NCBI GenBank assembly: GCA_029168955.1
Contig: JAPDOI010000421.1
Span: 219,501-283,500, forward strand
Length of the DNA: 64,000 nucleotides
From: Aplectana chamaeleonis
Taxonomy: Eukaryota; Nematoda; Chromadorea; Rhabditida; Cosmocercidae
Reading direction: 5' to 3'
Shown: one piece after another, positions 9,369-61,045 of the stretch
How positions within the stretch are numbered: the stretch's first letter is position 1
Layout of the letters: every line of letters begins with the position of its first letter
Notes under the pieces: model-generated
Databases searched by the model: none
What the model saw: the letters and a program-made list of their open reading frames with translations, nothing else
What the model was told of the DNA's origin: nothing
Program-made: the position numbers and the translations under genes

Positions 9369-9837
9369 CACAGCCAACAATCATGTTTGCACAATTTCGA
9401 CCTCCTCAGCCACTTCCCAGTGGCTTCTCGAAGAGAGCGGTGTGTGAATGAATGCATACCGCTCCTCTGCCCTTTTATACCCCGCATGTTATGAGCGTGT
9501 GTTATCGTTCGTTTGTTGTGACAATGAAATCTTTTGTGCCCCGTGTTTTGCAATTCTCTACTCTCTGTTGCTCCAATCTTTCCTACAGATCCTAACTAGT
9601 ACTATTTTGCCTGAAATATTCTTCCATTGTCGACTGATCCCATTTTTCACCGGTGACAACCACCGTGAACATGTTCATACAACTGGTCAACTAGTCCTGG
9701 CCAAAAAATAATGTCACTGAAATAAGACGTTTTAGTGCGTTTCTCGCCGTTTCTTCGTAATTTCTGTAACACCCGGTGGCCAACGCTTTGTTTTGAGTGG
9801 AAAATTCGGGAACGAAAATCATCGTGAACGCTGCCTT
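9369..9837 (-). mobile_element. MITE-like repeat with AAGGCAG terminus
   Basis: On minus it starts at 9837 with AAGGCAGCGTTCACGATGAT, the terminal sequence of a MITE family seen repeatedly here. The part from 9837 down to about 9510 matches 60026-60360 on plus. The far terminus was not found; the similarity instead runs towards the end of the element at 8531-9368. It includes a TATA-Inr promoter-like site at 9445-9479. Confidence 0.6.
9445..9479 (-). promoter_or_regulatory. Putative TATA-Inr core promoter
   Basis: TATAAAAGGG begins at 9479 on minus and an initiator TCATTC centres on 9449, 30 bp downstream. A perfect hairpin GCCACT-TCCC-AGTGGC (plus-strand reading) lies at 9409-9424. The layout resembles the four Sm-like modules but the downstream sequence differs and no Sm-like site is seen. 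Confidence 0.35.
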
Positions 9838-9900
9838 TAAAGAATGGTTACGGTAGCCCTGCGGAAAAAAATGATCGGCATGAGCATGCTTGTATTTCGG

Positions 9901-10545
9901 TCCGGCACACTTTCTACGGCGTCCGGCGCACTCCCACTTGGGTCCCACACAGTTCTACGGCGTCTTGTGCACCTCCACTTGGTCACCGCACAGTTCCTAC
10001 GACGTCCGACGTACTTTTGTTTGGGTCCCACACACTTTCTGCGGCGTCCAACCACTCTTATTCGGGTCCCTCACACTTTCTGCAGTGTCCGGCGGACTCG
10101 CACTTGGGTCCCGCAAACTTTCTATGGCGTGCGGCGTACTTCCACTTGGGTACCGCACACTTTCTCCGGCGTCTTGCGCACCCCCACTGAAGTCACGTAC
10201 AATTTCTACGGCGTCCTGCGCACTTCCACTTGGGTACCGCACATTTTATACGGCGCCCGGCGCACTCCCACTTGGGTCCCGCACACTTTCTATGGCGTTC
10301 TGCGCACTCCCATTTGGGTCCCGCACACTTTGTACGGCGTCCGGCGCACTCTCATTTCGGTCCCGCACACTTTCTACGGCGTTCTGCGCACACTCATTTC
10401 GGTCCCACACACTTTCTACGGCGTCCGGCGCACTCGCACTTAGGTCCCACACACGTTCTACGGCGTCTAGCGCACACCATCTGTGATCCCGCACACTATC
10501 TACGGCGTTCTGTGGCGCACTTCTGAGTCACATCGTGCGGCGTTC
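9901..10545 (-). repeat. 42-bp minisatellite, diverged locus
   Basis: About 15 monomers of the 42-bp family in reverse orientation to 320-3412, with consensus parts TTTCTACGGCGTCCGGCGCA and CTCCCACTTGGGTCCC. Much more diverged than the first array. Open frames through it reflect unit length. Confidence 0.93.
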
Positions 10546-10609
10546 CAAAAAGTACTTCCGAGATCCCGCCGTATTGATTGAAGCGTTGCCCGTCTCAGGA
10601 AGCGTTCAA

Positions 10610-11080
10610 TACTGAGCAAAAGCCTATCAGTAACAGTGTTTATTTCATTAGTTCATTTTTACGAATGAGTAAACGTCGGATGGTTTATAATAACATGTTT
10701 ACGTGTTTTTGTCTTTCTTGACCCTCAATTTTGAGGTTCCGCAAAAATTGGGCTACAAACTTCAAAATTTGACAGGACCTAGGTGCAATCATAACCAACT
10801 TTCTAGCAAAAAACGAGCTTTCTAGCTCAACGATAAGTGTTCCAACAAGATCGTGTACGCCAACTGAATAAAAAAAAGGAGATGAACCCTTTTTTCGACC
10901 AAAATCACGTGGCTTTCGCCATTTTTCTCGAGCGCCAAGAAACCATTCCCAACCATTTTTGGGTGTATACCCCAACTTTTTACGCTCTTTCCAATGGAGG
11001 AAAAACCGTATTTCTACAGTCACTCCGAACGCCGATTTCGTAATCGCAGAGTGGCGCGTGGGCGAGATAAGCCACAATAA
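10610..11080. repeat. Dispersed repeat family H, fragment 3, and flank
   Basis: Longest copy of family H. It contains the uninterrupted TAACATGTTTACGTG site that shows where the TIR element inserted in the copy at 5810-6593. It also shares the block ACAAGATCGTGTACGCC to CACGTGG with 5190-5260. No coding function recognised. Confidence 0.65.
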
Positions 11081-11084
11081 ACGA

Positions 11085-11180
11085 ATAACTCGAATAATGC
11101 ACTTCTTTGAATATTCGAATATTCGAATTATTTGAACATTCGAATAATATTCGAATAAACGAATATTCGGGCAACACTTT
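11085..11180. repeat. ATTCG-rich palindromic repeat
   Basis: Interleaved TTCGAATATTCGAA palindromes and AATAAACGAAT units. Related blocks lie at 12695-12875, 20440-20690 and 25575-25830. Followed by GGGCAACACT, as at 12868. Confidence 0.85.
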
Positions 11181-11205
11181 ATTGCGTGCTATCCCATCTA
11201 ATCCA

Positions 11206-11640
11206 CTCAGGCAAACTGGGGTATCGACAACAGGTTGATAAGTTGTCATTTCATACTGCACACTCTTGACAACTCAAATCGCTCGCATTGTATGCCTGAG
11301 ACCTGCCCGTTGCCCAGCGACGTCCGCCTGTTGTCGGACTGTTGACATTTGGACGTGTCGCGTTTAGCCGCCTATTTAGCAGCGGTTAAACCTTCTGCAA
11401 GACTTTTATCTGCACTACTTTGCGCCGACATGCGTCGCAGTCGGCACACCGACACGCGGCGTGGTCGACACACCCACGCGTCGCGGCTGGGTCGCCCATT
11501 CTCCATTGAGGCAGCCCCCGGATGGGCAGGGCTTCCAGATGCTGGGCGGGGCCAATGTACCACATACTTGGGTAATTGAACCGGCTGCGCTCTTGTCACT
11601 TAAATTCAGCATACACGCTCGTGAACGTGGTTGAGATACT
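11206..11640 (-). mobile_element. TIR-element relative with spliced-leader-like sequence, one end seen
   Basis: Starts with CTCAGGCAAACTGGGG, the right-end type terminus of the element at 5891-6524, in inverted orientation, and stays similar to that element through the SL-like sequence. The opposite terminus was not found by 12000, so it is truncated or diverged; 11640 is approximate. Confidence 0.65.
11561..11582 (-). ncRNA. Spliced-leader-like sequence B with GT donor
   Basis: On minus it reads GGTTCAATTACCC then AAGTATGTG, followed by GT at 11560-11559 and ACATTGG. It is closer to SL1 (ACCCAAGT shared) than copy A. The leader can pair with the bases after the donor (ATGT with ACAT), as stem I of SL RNAs does around the 5' splice site. 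Downstream stems CCAG-CTGG and AGCCC-GGGCT differ in sequence but not in pairing from copy A. No Sm site is seen. Confidence 0.5.
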
Positions 11641-12690
11641 AACTACGGAAATTGAATGGTATGGCTCAGAATACAACGCCTACGCATTCTGAAGCGTCAA
11701 AAACGACCCAAGGTGACGCTACACGACTGAGGAGTCGGCCCCGCTCCTGTATCTACCCGCCCCCTGTATTTGCGTCCTCCTAAACAGGGGTGCTGGTCAA
11801 TTTCCACCGACGGCGACAATGGCCCAGCCAGCACCCCAGTTTTGGAGGAGGACGCAGATACAAGGGGCGATAGCCGCGAAATAGACGCAAAATGCCTTTT
11901 TCCCGAGTAATAGCCGCGAAAGAGCCGCTAAATAATGCTGGCCGCGAAACAGCCGCGAAATAATGCTCGCCGGGAAATAGCCGCGGGATAGCCGCCAAAT
12001 ATGTGGTCTGCTTCGGTATAGTTTGGTTTAGCTTAGTTCAGTTCAGTTGAGTTATGTGCGGTTTATGCGATGGCGAACTTCTTAGTGCTGCTTAGCCTTG
12101 CCCTAATCCGGAATCTCAGCGACAATGAGAAAAAACTCAGCGACATTTCGTAGTTAGTAGTTGAGATCGACACCATGTCCCTGAGAACTCGCCGTGTGAT
12201 ATCTCGCTTCCCAGCTCCATGAGACGTCTGGGCGACAACAGACGGATCTGGCACAAACTTGAAACTACATCCAGCTGGTCGTTCTAGGTGGCTGGAAACC
12301 ATAGAATTCCAAGCCCAGCATTATGGAAGGAGAGAACCTAGGCTTTTCCCTCAGAATTTAGGTGAAGTCCACCGCGAAAGTAGACCAATAGCATCACCTC
12401 AATCCAGTTTGCACATGAAAATGGCTCATTCTGGCCATCATCGTGAGAAATTGCCATTTTCCTCAAGTGTTGCTATACTTATGCGTCGCTCGAGATTTGA
12501 ACTTTTTTTTATAGTAGAAGGTGAAATGGGCATTTCTAGCGTTTTGACAAAATCCTTCGAGCGACTTAATATATTGTAAATACTTGCTGTAGCTATATAT
12601 GTATTTATGAGGTACATAGGAATTGTGGGAAATTAGGAGTCATTACGCTAAGATGTTTGAAATGTAAAATCAGGGCAAAATGGAGTGCGA
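11641..12690. other. No gene; degenerate GCCGCGAAATA repeats
   Basis: 11850-12000 holds about eight degenerate repeats built on ATAGCCGCGAAA. The inverted texts at 11766-11790 and 11843-11868 (TATCTACCCG/CCTGTATTTGCGTCCTCC and their complement) form a hairpin. 12001-12690 shows nothing recognisable. Confidence 0.5.
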
Positions 12691-12694
12691 TCTT

Positions 12695-12875
12695 GTCGAA
12701 TTTTCAAACTATTCGTGCCTAATATTCGAATTAACCTAATATTTCACTTCTTTGAATATTCGAATATTCGAACAAACGAATATTCCACTTCTTTGAATAT
12801 TCGATTATTCGAGTAACCCGAATAATTCACTTCTTTGAATATTCGAATATTCGAATAAACGAATGTTCGGGCAAC
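12695..12875. repeat. ATTCG-rich palindromic repeat, about 3 longer units
   Basis: Units of the form CACTTCTTTGAATATTCGA, then further TTCGA palindromes and AATAAACGAAT, repeated about three times and ending in GGGCAACACT as at 11170. Confidence 0.85.
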
Positions 12876-13463
12876 ACTCTAGTGGGCGAACTACGGCGGT
12901 TTCCTTCTATATCTCGCTTATTCGGGGGAATTGAGAGCTCGCAATTGGCAGGTGCTGTATAGGGTGGGTCTGCTTCACAATTATGTGGAAATCTCAGATT
13001 TTGTCCCTGAAATCGGACTGCGTCTTTATACGCATAGGACACCTAAGAAATTATTTTTATAGGTTCTATACTTATCTTGGAGAAAATCACTCGCTGATCA
13101 CAACGATATCTCTAAAATCGCTCAAAGCCCCCTACAAACGAAGTTATGGCTCATCAAATATGTATATATTTTGAGGGCGACAAATTAGTGAACGAGTGGT
13201 CTCTGCCCTGTATTTCTCTCCATTCTCAGTTACTGCACAAGAGCGAACCAGAATGAGGAGAGAGATCGGCAAGGAAGTGATAAACGACGACGCGGTTGAA
13301 GTTCTTCCATCCATCTAGCTGCCTTTGCGTTCGAAATTCAGCAAGCGGATGTGGCCCGTGGTGGTGGATGAAGGGGTCGAAGGTCGCTTATATCTTCTAA
13401 ATCGGAGAAATTGAGATTTCGCACATCTCACGTGCTACACAGGAGGGGACTGCTGCACATTTT
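12876..13463. other. No gene; faint MITE-like similarity
   Basis: Part of 13020-13260 has the same order of phrases as the AAGGCAG MITEs (ATATCTCTAAAATCG, GTTATGG, GAACGAGTGG), suggesting a decayed relative. No ORF of interest. Confidence 0.4.
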
Positions 13464-13948
13464 AAGGCAGTATTCACGATAAAAATCGTTCTTCTGTGTT
13501 TCCGCTCATCTTGGAAACGGTTCCATGTTGATTCCAAATTATGTCTCTGGAATCATACAAGACCTTCTGGGAACGGAGTTATGGTCCCTCAAAAATTTAG
13601 CTAGGGAAGCATGGTGGACGAGTTGTTCGAGGCTTGAAACTTCCTTCTTTTGCTGCCGCTGTATGCGAGCTGACCTGAGTAAAGAGAGAATTTGAGAGTG
13701 AAGGAAAGAACTGCGCTTTCGATCGAAAACCATCGCTCATCTCACGACCTTGAGTGTTCATCTATTCACATCGAGGGGAGGAAATGGAGCACGGGGCTGT
13801 TCTGGGACTCCAAAACGCTTGTTTGCAGCCGCTATTTTCTCACTCCTGGCCCGTTTTCTGCTGTTCCTTCGACACAGAGCCTAGGTACCTTCTCGTCTAT
13901 CATTTCATTGTGGAGAGTCCCCGAGGATAATTATCGTGAACGCTTCCA
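13464..13948. mobile_element. AAGGCAG-family MITE, decayed copy
   Basis: The left terminus AAGGCAGTATTCACGATAAA and a degraded right terminus (ATTATCGTGAACGCTTCCAT) bound about 485 bp. The first half is similar to the MITEs at 18718-19206 and 48140-48626. The right half diverges. Non-coding. Confidence 0.7.
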
Positions 13949-14198
13949 TCAAATGAAAATCACATAATTGATCTCTGAGGATGTGCTGTGCTTTTAACGA
14001 GAGCATACACGCTCGAAAACAGAATAAAAACGAAAATTGAGTCGTACAACTTAGCATAGATTCTGTTTAGAGTTCCCCACATTTTCTCATTCGGAAAAAT
14101 CTGTGAGCGAATATCATAATGAATGTTGTTCATGAGTAATGCGGGCGTGTTGTGAACGACTTTGATTGTAATGCCTTACCCTTTAAAGTTGTGACATA
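13949..14198. other. No feature recognised
   Basis: AT-rich spacer between two MITE-like elements. Nothing coding was seen. Confidence 0.5.
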
Positions 14199-14524
14199 AG
14201 GTGCGTCCGAATGAAAATGGCGACCCATGCGGCCGGCGTGCTTGGCAGGCGGCCGTCGCGTTCGCCGCTCTCGGACGAGCATGCGAAAAGTCCCCACCGC
14301 CATCGACTACAAACGGGCCGGCACCGGCTGGCAGCAAGCACTGCGCCAATCAATCAGCTCTGCGGACGGTGGGAGAGGGGACGGCCGTCGTTGAAATCCA
14401 ACACTCGTCCGAGGGCGGCACATGCGACCGCCTGCCAAGTGTGCCCGAGTGAGAATGGCTGCCCAGGCGACCGCCTGCCAAGCACGCCGGCCGCGTGGGC
14501 CGCCATTCTCATTCGGGCACACTT
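14199..14524. mobile_element. 326-bp GC-rich TIR element with TA duplication
   Basis: The left end AGGTGCGTCCGAATGAAAAT and the right end complement AAGTGTGCCCGAATGAGAAT are inverted over about 55 bp, including GCGGCCGGCGTGCTTGGCAG. TA at 14197-14198 and 14525-14526 is the target duplication. An extra internal copy of the terminus sits at 14440-14490. Non-autonomous; the ORFs inside are incidental. Confidence 0.8.
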
Positions 14525-15245
14525 TATGTTCCTATGTCATAGGTTAAACGCAACAATACATAGTGAATATCACCGGCACGGAAATGGCTGCCCTTCAATC
14601 CTTCCTGAAAGTTGTTACTCCATTTCTTATCATAACCCCACTTAGTCAAGGGTTTTTCTTTTTTAATTCATAACCCCATTCAGTTTACCAAGCCGACTAC
14701 GCTGCAATTTTTCCGTTTAAAATATCAACCTTTTGTCTCACCTATGATTGCAGAAGCGATCTCATGCTCCGAAGTTTGGTGAAATTTGTGTGAGAGGTTC
14801 AGTGAAGAGGACCGACCATACGAGGTGTTCGAATACGCTCTTGCACCCGCACCACAAGATTTCAAACTTTGCCGTCAGATGCTGCTAATTCCCCTAAGAC
14901 AGAGCCACTTTTACAGTGTTCGTTATCGCCGTAGTCACCCAAAATGAAGATGAGTGTGTTTGAATGCTGCAGCCGGAAAGTTGTGCCATTTGTATCTGTT
15001 CCACCGGCTAATGAGAGCATTTTTGACAACCCTGCCACTTGCGGCACCTTTCGTTTTGATACGAATACTAATATAATGACGTGAAGGAGCACGCTTCGCT
15101 GACAAGTCCCATCAAAATCGCAGTCTTCCAGCTGCCAGCCTAACCTCCACAGCAAAAACCAGGCCAGATTTCATAAAACTGCTTCAAACAAAGCGTACAT
15201 ATTCGTGTGTGCACAATTATGCTTAGCTTTTTTCATCGCTGATTA
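14525..15245. other. Upstream flank of the PAN-domain gene
   Basis: No repeat recognised. Short open stretches exist on both strands (minus 14862-15155; plus about 14800-14945) without convincing splice signals or family match. If exon 1 below starts at 15246, the promoter or trans-splice acceptor should lie here; I see no clear TTTCAG directly upstream of the ATG. Confidence 0.4.
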
Positions 15246-55693
<40,448 letters not shown>

Positions 55694-56106
55694 ATGGCCC
55701 ACTCTCCCGAATTATCACCTCAAGTCGTGCCTTAAGTTCTTGTTTTTGCCTCTTTCTGCCAGCTCTAGCCATGTCTACGGATTTAACACAATCCATTCCT
55801 TTTCAACTCACACTGCCCTTGTCTCTCTAGTTCGCTAGTCCTGTATACATTTGCACTTTCGATCTTTGTTTTCTTTTTTTTTTCGAATGAAACTAACCCA
55901 GAAGTTTGTCATAATCTAACCTGACAAGACGTCTCCTGGTATTCTCCCCCCGATGACGAGTTGCTTTCGTTTTTCCCCTTCCCGTTGTTAAATATTCTAC
56001 TATTCCTGTAACTGTTCGGTGTTTGCTGATATCGTGTTGTCCGTTGATATAATCCAGGTGTTTCATGATGTTCTTCGATGCGAGTATTTTCTCTCAGCCC
56101 AATAAA
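55694..56106 (+). terminator. 3' UTR with poly(A) signal
   Basis: The first AATAAA after the stop lies at 56101-56106, giving a 3' UTR of roughly 400 nt. Inferred from position only. Confidence 0.5.
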
Positions 56107-59100
56107 ACCCTTCTATTACTTGTCCTAACAAGAGCACAGATGAGAATATGTATTGTGGTGGCGGGAAAACTAGTCCCTAAATCATACTGTTTGTGTGAAA
56201 CGTCCTTCGATTTTGGGCAAGAGGTTGATAGAATGTGCGTAATAATTTTAGTCTGATGAATGGACGGGGCTGCGGCTGTAGATCATCCCGCGCGAATCGA
56301 TACCCCTTCCTACAGTGAGGCCGCCAACACCGCACGGCCAGCCGCCTGGTCCATGCGTCAGACTAAATCGAAAACGGAATTCATATCTTCGCGTGAGCGA
56401 AATTACAACTCGTGAGTTGATTCTACTACTTATACCTTTGAGTGAGAAGGAAAAGAAAAATTGGGGTTGCATTTTGCAGAGGTATGAAATGAGCTGAAAG
56501 GCAAAGTTCAGTCTTATTTTGACTTCTCCAGAATTTGAGCTTACATAGGTCGACCTGGTCCAGGTGAGCCCCATCTAGAACTTTTGTAAGCTATATGCCG
56601 TTAATTATGGAGGCAATGGCCTGTAGGTAAAAAATACGGAAATCACAGCATCATCAAGATGTCAAAATATCGATGTTTCTATGTAAGTGGTCGTCTCACC
56701 GCCACACGGCGGGGTCACCGCACTGGCGGCACTCATGGCTCTGCTGGGAGACCATTTCCACCGCGCGCGTTGAAGAAAGAGCGGACAATGACCGGAAACT
56801 TGGACGGCGGGCACTTTCTTGTGATAAAGTGATTCGCATAACTTGAAGGTAGCGTACGCACACAAAACGTGTTCAATTTTTTAAACTATTTTGGTAGGCC
56901 TACCAGGTTGTGATATATCGCCAAGAAGCCACCCAAAACACGCGAGTTTCCAATAAAAACTCGTTAGGAAATCTCGGAGCATTCAGCTTCATTTTTTCAC
57001 GTCTGTCCGGTGTGTCTTGTGTAATACACAGATGTCGGAAAACTGGACTTCTAAAATGGTTTAGCCTCCTTAACTTCTTAACCTGATTATTTCTTTTGGA
57101 CATTCCATTATCAATAATTCTCCAAAAACAGGAAGCTTCCAATACACACGTTTGAATGCGAGGATCTCTCGAAATAAAGAATACAGAATTTTGAATTTTC
57201 TCGGGCTGTCGAAGTCTGTCGTGGCAATTGTGTTCCTCGTGCTAAATGATTGATCGGAAAAACGCCTTTTCAGACCACGGAGCAGTTTTCAAGTGGCTGT
57301 AGCATTGTGAATACGCAGCGTTGAGGCCTCAAGTTTTGCCAACTATCTCCGCTTGGTTCAAGCATTGGGTTGAGAAAAAAAAACCCTATGCGTTTTTTTG
57401 CGCGGACGCTGGCTTTAAAGACGACGGTCTTTTTCTTGAGGTTTCCGCAAATGCCTCAGTGGGAAATTCTCGAAATTGAGATTCTGCCCGAACTCTGCCT
57501 TTAAGCTACCCGAGAATGGGTTGTATAGATTTGTGGTTTTTGGGTAGGATAGAAGAGAATCGGAATGGGTCAATGCCACGTGAAATGGCGGTTGGTTGCT
57601 AGGATTCCTGAATGGCAACCAGGAATAGAATTCGAAGTGCGACCCAGCAATACTCAGCATGACGAAAGCTCTCCACTATCGAGTAAAAGTTGATGGCGAA
57701 TTCCTCGATCAAGGAATCCTCTCGGACCAAGCTTGGATTTCGGAAAGGTATCGTTCACACTGTTTTTACTATTACCTCGCTAAAATGTCCTTTCATTCAA
57801 AATGGCCACCCAAATGAAATGAGCCATTTTTGAAGGAAAATTCTCAATGTGGTTTCGGGAGCAGCCCCTAATTACTCTTGAAAGACTTGTAAAAGTTTCA
57901 AGAGCTTCACGGACAGTCAAGGGCGATTTCCAGAGTTTCCAAGGGAAATTCTCCGCATCTGGCTCAGACCATGAGCGTGAGAATTATTTAGGCAGCTGAA
58001 AACAAATCTGGGGTTCAGTATTCTAAGTATTTTTACTGTACATTACGGTTTTGTATAATTTCATTTAGCAGTGGGAACCAATGTGAATACCATAAAAGCA
58101 TCGTGCGCGCAAAAAGCGTGTCTTATTTTTTGTTTTTGAGCAAGCAAGCCCTTGAGGTAGAAGTTATATTGTAGCGAAGAGGTCCCTCAGAGCCCTCAGA
58201 GCCAAAAAGTCGTTTGGAGGTTCTTCCATTCCTTTCCCGCCCTCGCCGTCAATTTTGGGTGTGTTCGCTGCAATACGTCAAAAGTTCTTCTCTGAAGCCG
58301 GGAGTGTTTTCGCGCATTGAACTTATTAGGTGAAAGATTTTTTTGTCTCTCCTGTACCAAAAATTCTTTCACTGCTCAAGTTTGAATGTTAGGATCTCTG
58401 AGGAGAGGTTTTCAATAATTGATCTTTGGCAACTGACATGAAGCTTCTGTTCTTTGTGCTAGATGACTGGTGAGAACTGGTGGCAGAATCTCGTTTTCAA
58501 CCAGACCAACTTCAGATCCATACGTTTCTAACTTTCACAACATTACCGGGGTGGTCTACTACATAGGCTCACTCATGAAATCGGGCCCGAACGGAAAACG
58601 ATTTTTAGCGTGAACGATGCCTTCAATAGTTCGAAAATCGATCAATAAACACCAAATTCGTGTTCGCACCCGCCCCCACACCTCAGATTTGTTTTCGGTG
58701 CTCCAAATAACCTTCAAATATGAATTTTGTGTCAAATTTGGAAAACGCCATAAGTCGTGTTTCGTCCTCAAAACTTTCCGAAAAATCATGAAGCTTCGTG
58801 ATCAGCACCTCAAAAAACCTAAGAGGAAATTCTCAGATCTGAAACGTTTTTCCTAAAGCTGTTTCTTCAATACGGACGAGGCAAGCCAAGGGTTGCAATA
58901 TAAACCTGTGTTTTCCCATTTTTTATAGGTCTTCCTTTATATTGCGGTCGGCTTCAGTGCGATTGCCGCGAATAAAGAGAAACAGCGGGCCCGTCCACGA
59001 AATTCTAGCTGTTCAACATCGCAATCTCTGAGAGGCAATAACTCCGTTCGTTGTGAATTCTGAGCGGTCTCGTACGCAACATTGTGACCTACGCGAAATT

Positions 59101-59370
59101 TTCTCCAAGGCAAGCAGGAAAAGTGAAAAGCGCTTAGCAGGTTGAACTCTGGATTTTTGAATCGCCGCATCTGATCAGCCGATCCTGAGTGCCTCACAAA
59201 ACGATTTTCAAAAATAGACAATTCTTTAGGGATGCCAGCAGAATCGCAAAGTTCTTGAGTTGCTTTCGCTATCGAAAGCGCGCTGAGTTAGGGTCCCACC
59301 ACTATGATACTCTGAAAATGCCGCGGTTTGTTGTGTGGCCTTATTTAACATCTTACGCAATAATTTAGTT
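56107..59370. other. Long stretch without a supported gene
   Basis: No recognisable repeat family apart from a lone MITE-like terminus (GATTTTTAGCGTGAACGATGCC, split here at 58601-58622). A short possible first exon exists at 57659-57747 (ATG after TACTCAGC, donor GTATCG) but overlaps another open frame, and I do not call it. Confidence 0.4.
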
Positions 59371-59666
59371 CCGCTTCAGGACACTCTTCGACAGCAGCAG
59401 GTGCTGCTAACAGCGGCATGTGCTCCAAACGCTGTCTGGGTTTCGACCCCTCCCCTCCAGCCAATGGTGGTGTAACACGGCAACTGGAGGGAAACCCTTC
59501 ATCAGCAGTATTCACTGTTAACAGCAGCGCGTTCTGCAAATGGAAAGACAAATTCGGCTGCCATCCACCTCTACTGGGGTTGGGCACGGTCCTTGTCACT
59601 GTCCACGACGGAGATATTTTCCCCACCATGGACCTTGAGGACGATCTACTCAGCGTTCAAAATTAA
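59371..59666 (+). CDS. Weak candidate terminal exon, unknown product
   Basis: An acceptor TTCCGCTTCAG (59369-59379) is followed by an open frame of about 95 codons, read in phase 1, to TAA at 59664-59666. The coding part from 59418 starts MCSKRCLGFD, contains four cysteines, and ends acidic (DLEDDLLSVQN). No family recognised. Partner exons upstream were not found, and an open frame also exists on the other strand. Confidence 0.25.
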
Positions 59667-60025
59667 TGTCAAGAAAGTGACCCGAGCCCATCTTCTAGAG
59701 CCGACCCCTAACTACCCAGTTGCCATAAAAGCTGACACGGCCGCATCACCGCCACACTTCGACCCGCAATAATAAGTAGATATCTACTATCACTGGAGGA
59801 GACCATGATTGTATCAGGGTTTTGTCTGACAATGCTTTCTACAATTACGGGAGTGTTTTCAGCAGCTTTTGACTTAAGCCCTAAACATACATCGACGATT
59901 CGGTGCCGCTGGTTTTTGCGGGACGTCTGCGATTGGTCAGATTTCGAAATTGACCAACAGCAGACATGCTGCGGAAGCCAGAAGCTGCAAAACGCTGGTG
60001 TATAACTAAAGCCTTACTTGACTTG
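59667..60025. other. No feature recognised
   Basis: Spacer up to the next MITE; nothing supported. Confidence 0.4.
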
Positions 60026-60518
60026 AAGGCAGTTTCGATTGCGATGATTTTCGTTCCCGAGTTTTCCACTCTAAGCAAGGCGTTGGCCACCAAGTGTTAA
60101 CAAAATTACGAAGAAACGGCGAGCAACGCACTAAAACGTCTTATTTCAGTGGCATTATTCTCTGGCCTGTACTAGTTGTCCGAATGGATGAATATGTTCA
60201 CGGTGGTCATCGCCAGTGAAAAGTGGGGTCAATCAAAAATGGAAGAATATTTGAAGCCAAACATTACTATGTAGATAGGGTCTGAAAGAGAGAACGGAGC
60301 AACAGAGAGCAGAAAATGGCAAAAGACTGGTCCACAAAAGATTTCATTGTCACAACGAACAGTTCCTGTGAGAGTAAAGAGGCGGGGTGAGAGAAAAGGT
60401 TTTCGAGCCTTTCCGGTGCGTTTTTCTCGATTTCTTCGTCATTTCAGTTCTACCCGGGGGCCAACCCTTCGATTTAGCGATTAATATGAAAATCGAAGAT
60501 TATCGTTAACACTGCCTT
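60026..60518. mobile_element. AAGGCAG-type MITE, third subfamily, 493 bp
   Basis: Left terminus AAGGCAGTTTCGATTGCGAT, right terminus ATCGTTAACACTGCCTT. The first 330 bp match the inverted 9837-9510 (shared CGAAGAAACGGCGAG, ACTAAAACGTCTTATTTCAG, GTTCACGGTGG). Flanking dinucleotides are TG, not TA. Confidence 0.75.
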
Positions 60519-60520
60519 TG

Positions 60521-60760
60521 AAGGCAGTGGTCACGCTGGAAAACGTTATCCGAAAAAACTATAAAAATCAGCTTAGATCAAAAACAGCTGAAAACTATGA
60601 AGGTAGCGCGGTGAAAACGGGCTAGAATTAGAGTTTCTAGGGCCCAAAGAAGCCAGTTCGTGCACACGTCCACAGTGCTGACCAAAAAGATCGCACTCTC
60701 ATGCCGAGCAGTCAAAAATCATCGACAATGAGAGGAAGAAATGAATGCAATTTTACCTAA
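60521..60760. mobile_element. Second AAGGCAG-type repeat, back to back with the previous
   Basis: Starts AAGGCAGTGGTCACGCTGG only 2 bp after the previous element ends. It matches 47914-48137 and, beyond its insertion, 48628-48700. The right end is approximate. Confidence 0.7.
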
Positions 60761-60800
60761 TAAAAGCAGTTGAGCAATGAAAGAAAGCACTCCAGTCAAT

Positions 60801-61045
60801 GTTGCTGACTAGATGTGTATACTGCTTTTATACGGGAGTGCACAAGCCCCCCTTGTCACCCGCACACGCTGCTACAGTAAAAGAACACTGCAGCGCGGTC
60901 TGTGGTGAGCCCATTCTCTCCCTCTCCATCAGGGATGTGCGCAATTTTCTGTTTTCTGTTTTCTGCCCATTTTTGGCCATTTTTTTCTGTTTTCTCTTTT
61001 CTGTAAAAATAGGCAAAAATTGGACAGAAAACAGAAAAAAACGTG
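60801..61045. repeat. Repeat block P with TTTTCTG-rich tail
   Basis: 60801-60935 (TATACTGCTTTTATACGGGAGTGCACAAG, given here as one phrase only in part: ACGGGAGTGCACAAG) is inverted at 63786-63912. 60953-61045 is a TTTTCTG repeat followed by its complement (CAGAAAACAGAAAA), a hairpin. A related TTTTCTG block lies at 63267-63362. Confidence 0.75.

Noticed and set aside
9844..10486. Overlapping 199- and 198-codon ORFs (LRRPAHSHLGP type)
   Set aside because: Same 42-bp minisatellite; two overlapping frames are open over the same bases.
12259..12579. 106-codon ORF
   Set aside because: No domain, no splice context and no sequence feature above random expectation in this composition.
14862..15155. 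Minus-strand ORF of 97 codons with a CDFDG motif
   Set aside because: Composition is plausible for a protein, but I found no splice partners or family match, and a competing open frame lies on the plus strand.
57659..57747. Possible short first exon (starting MTKALHYRVKVDG) with trans-splice-like acceptor TACTCAG
   Set aside because: Only 89 nt, no downstream partner, and an alternative frame over the same bases looks equally good.
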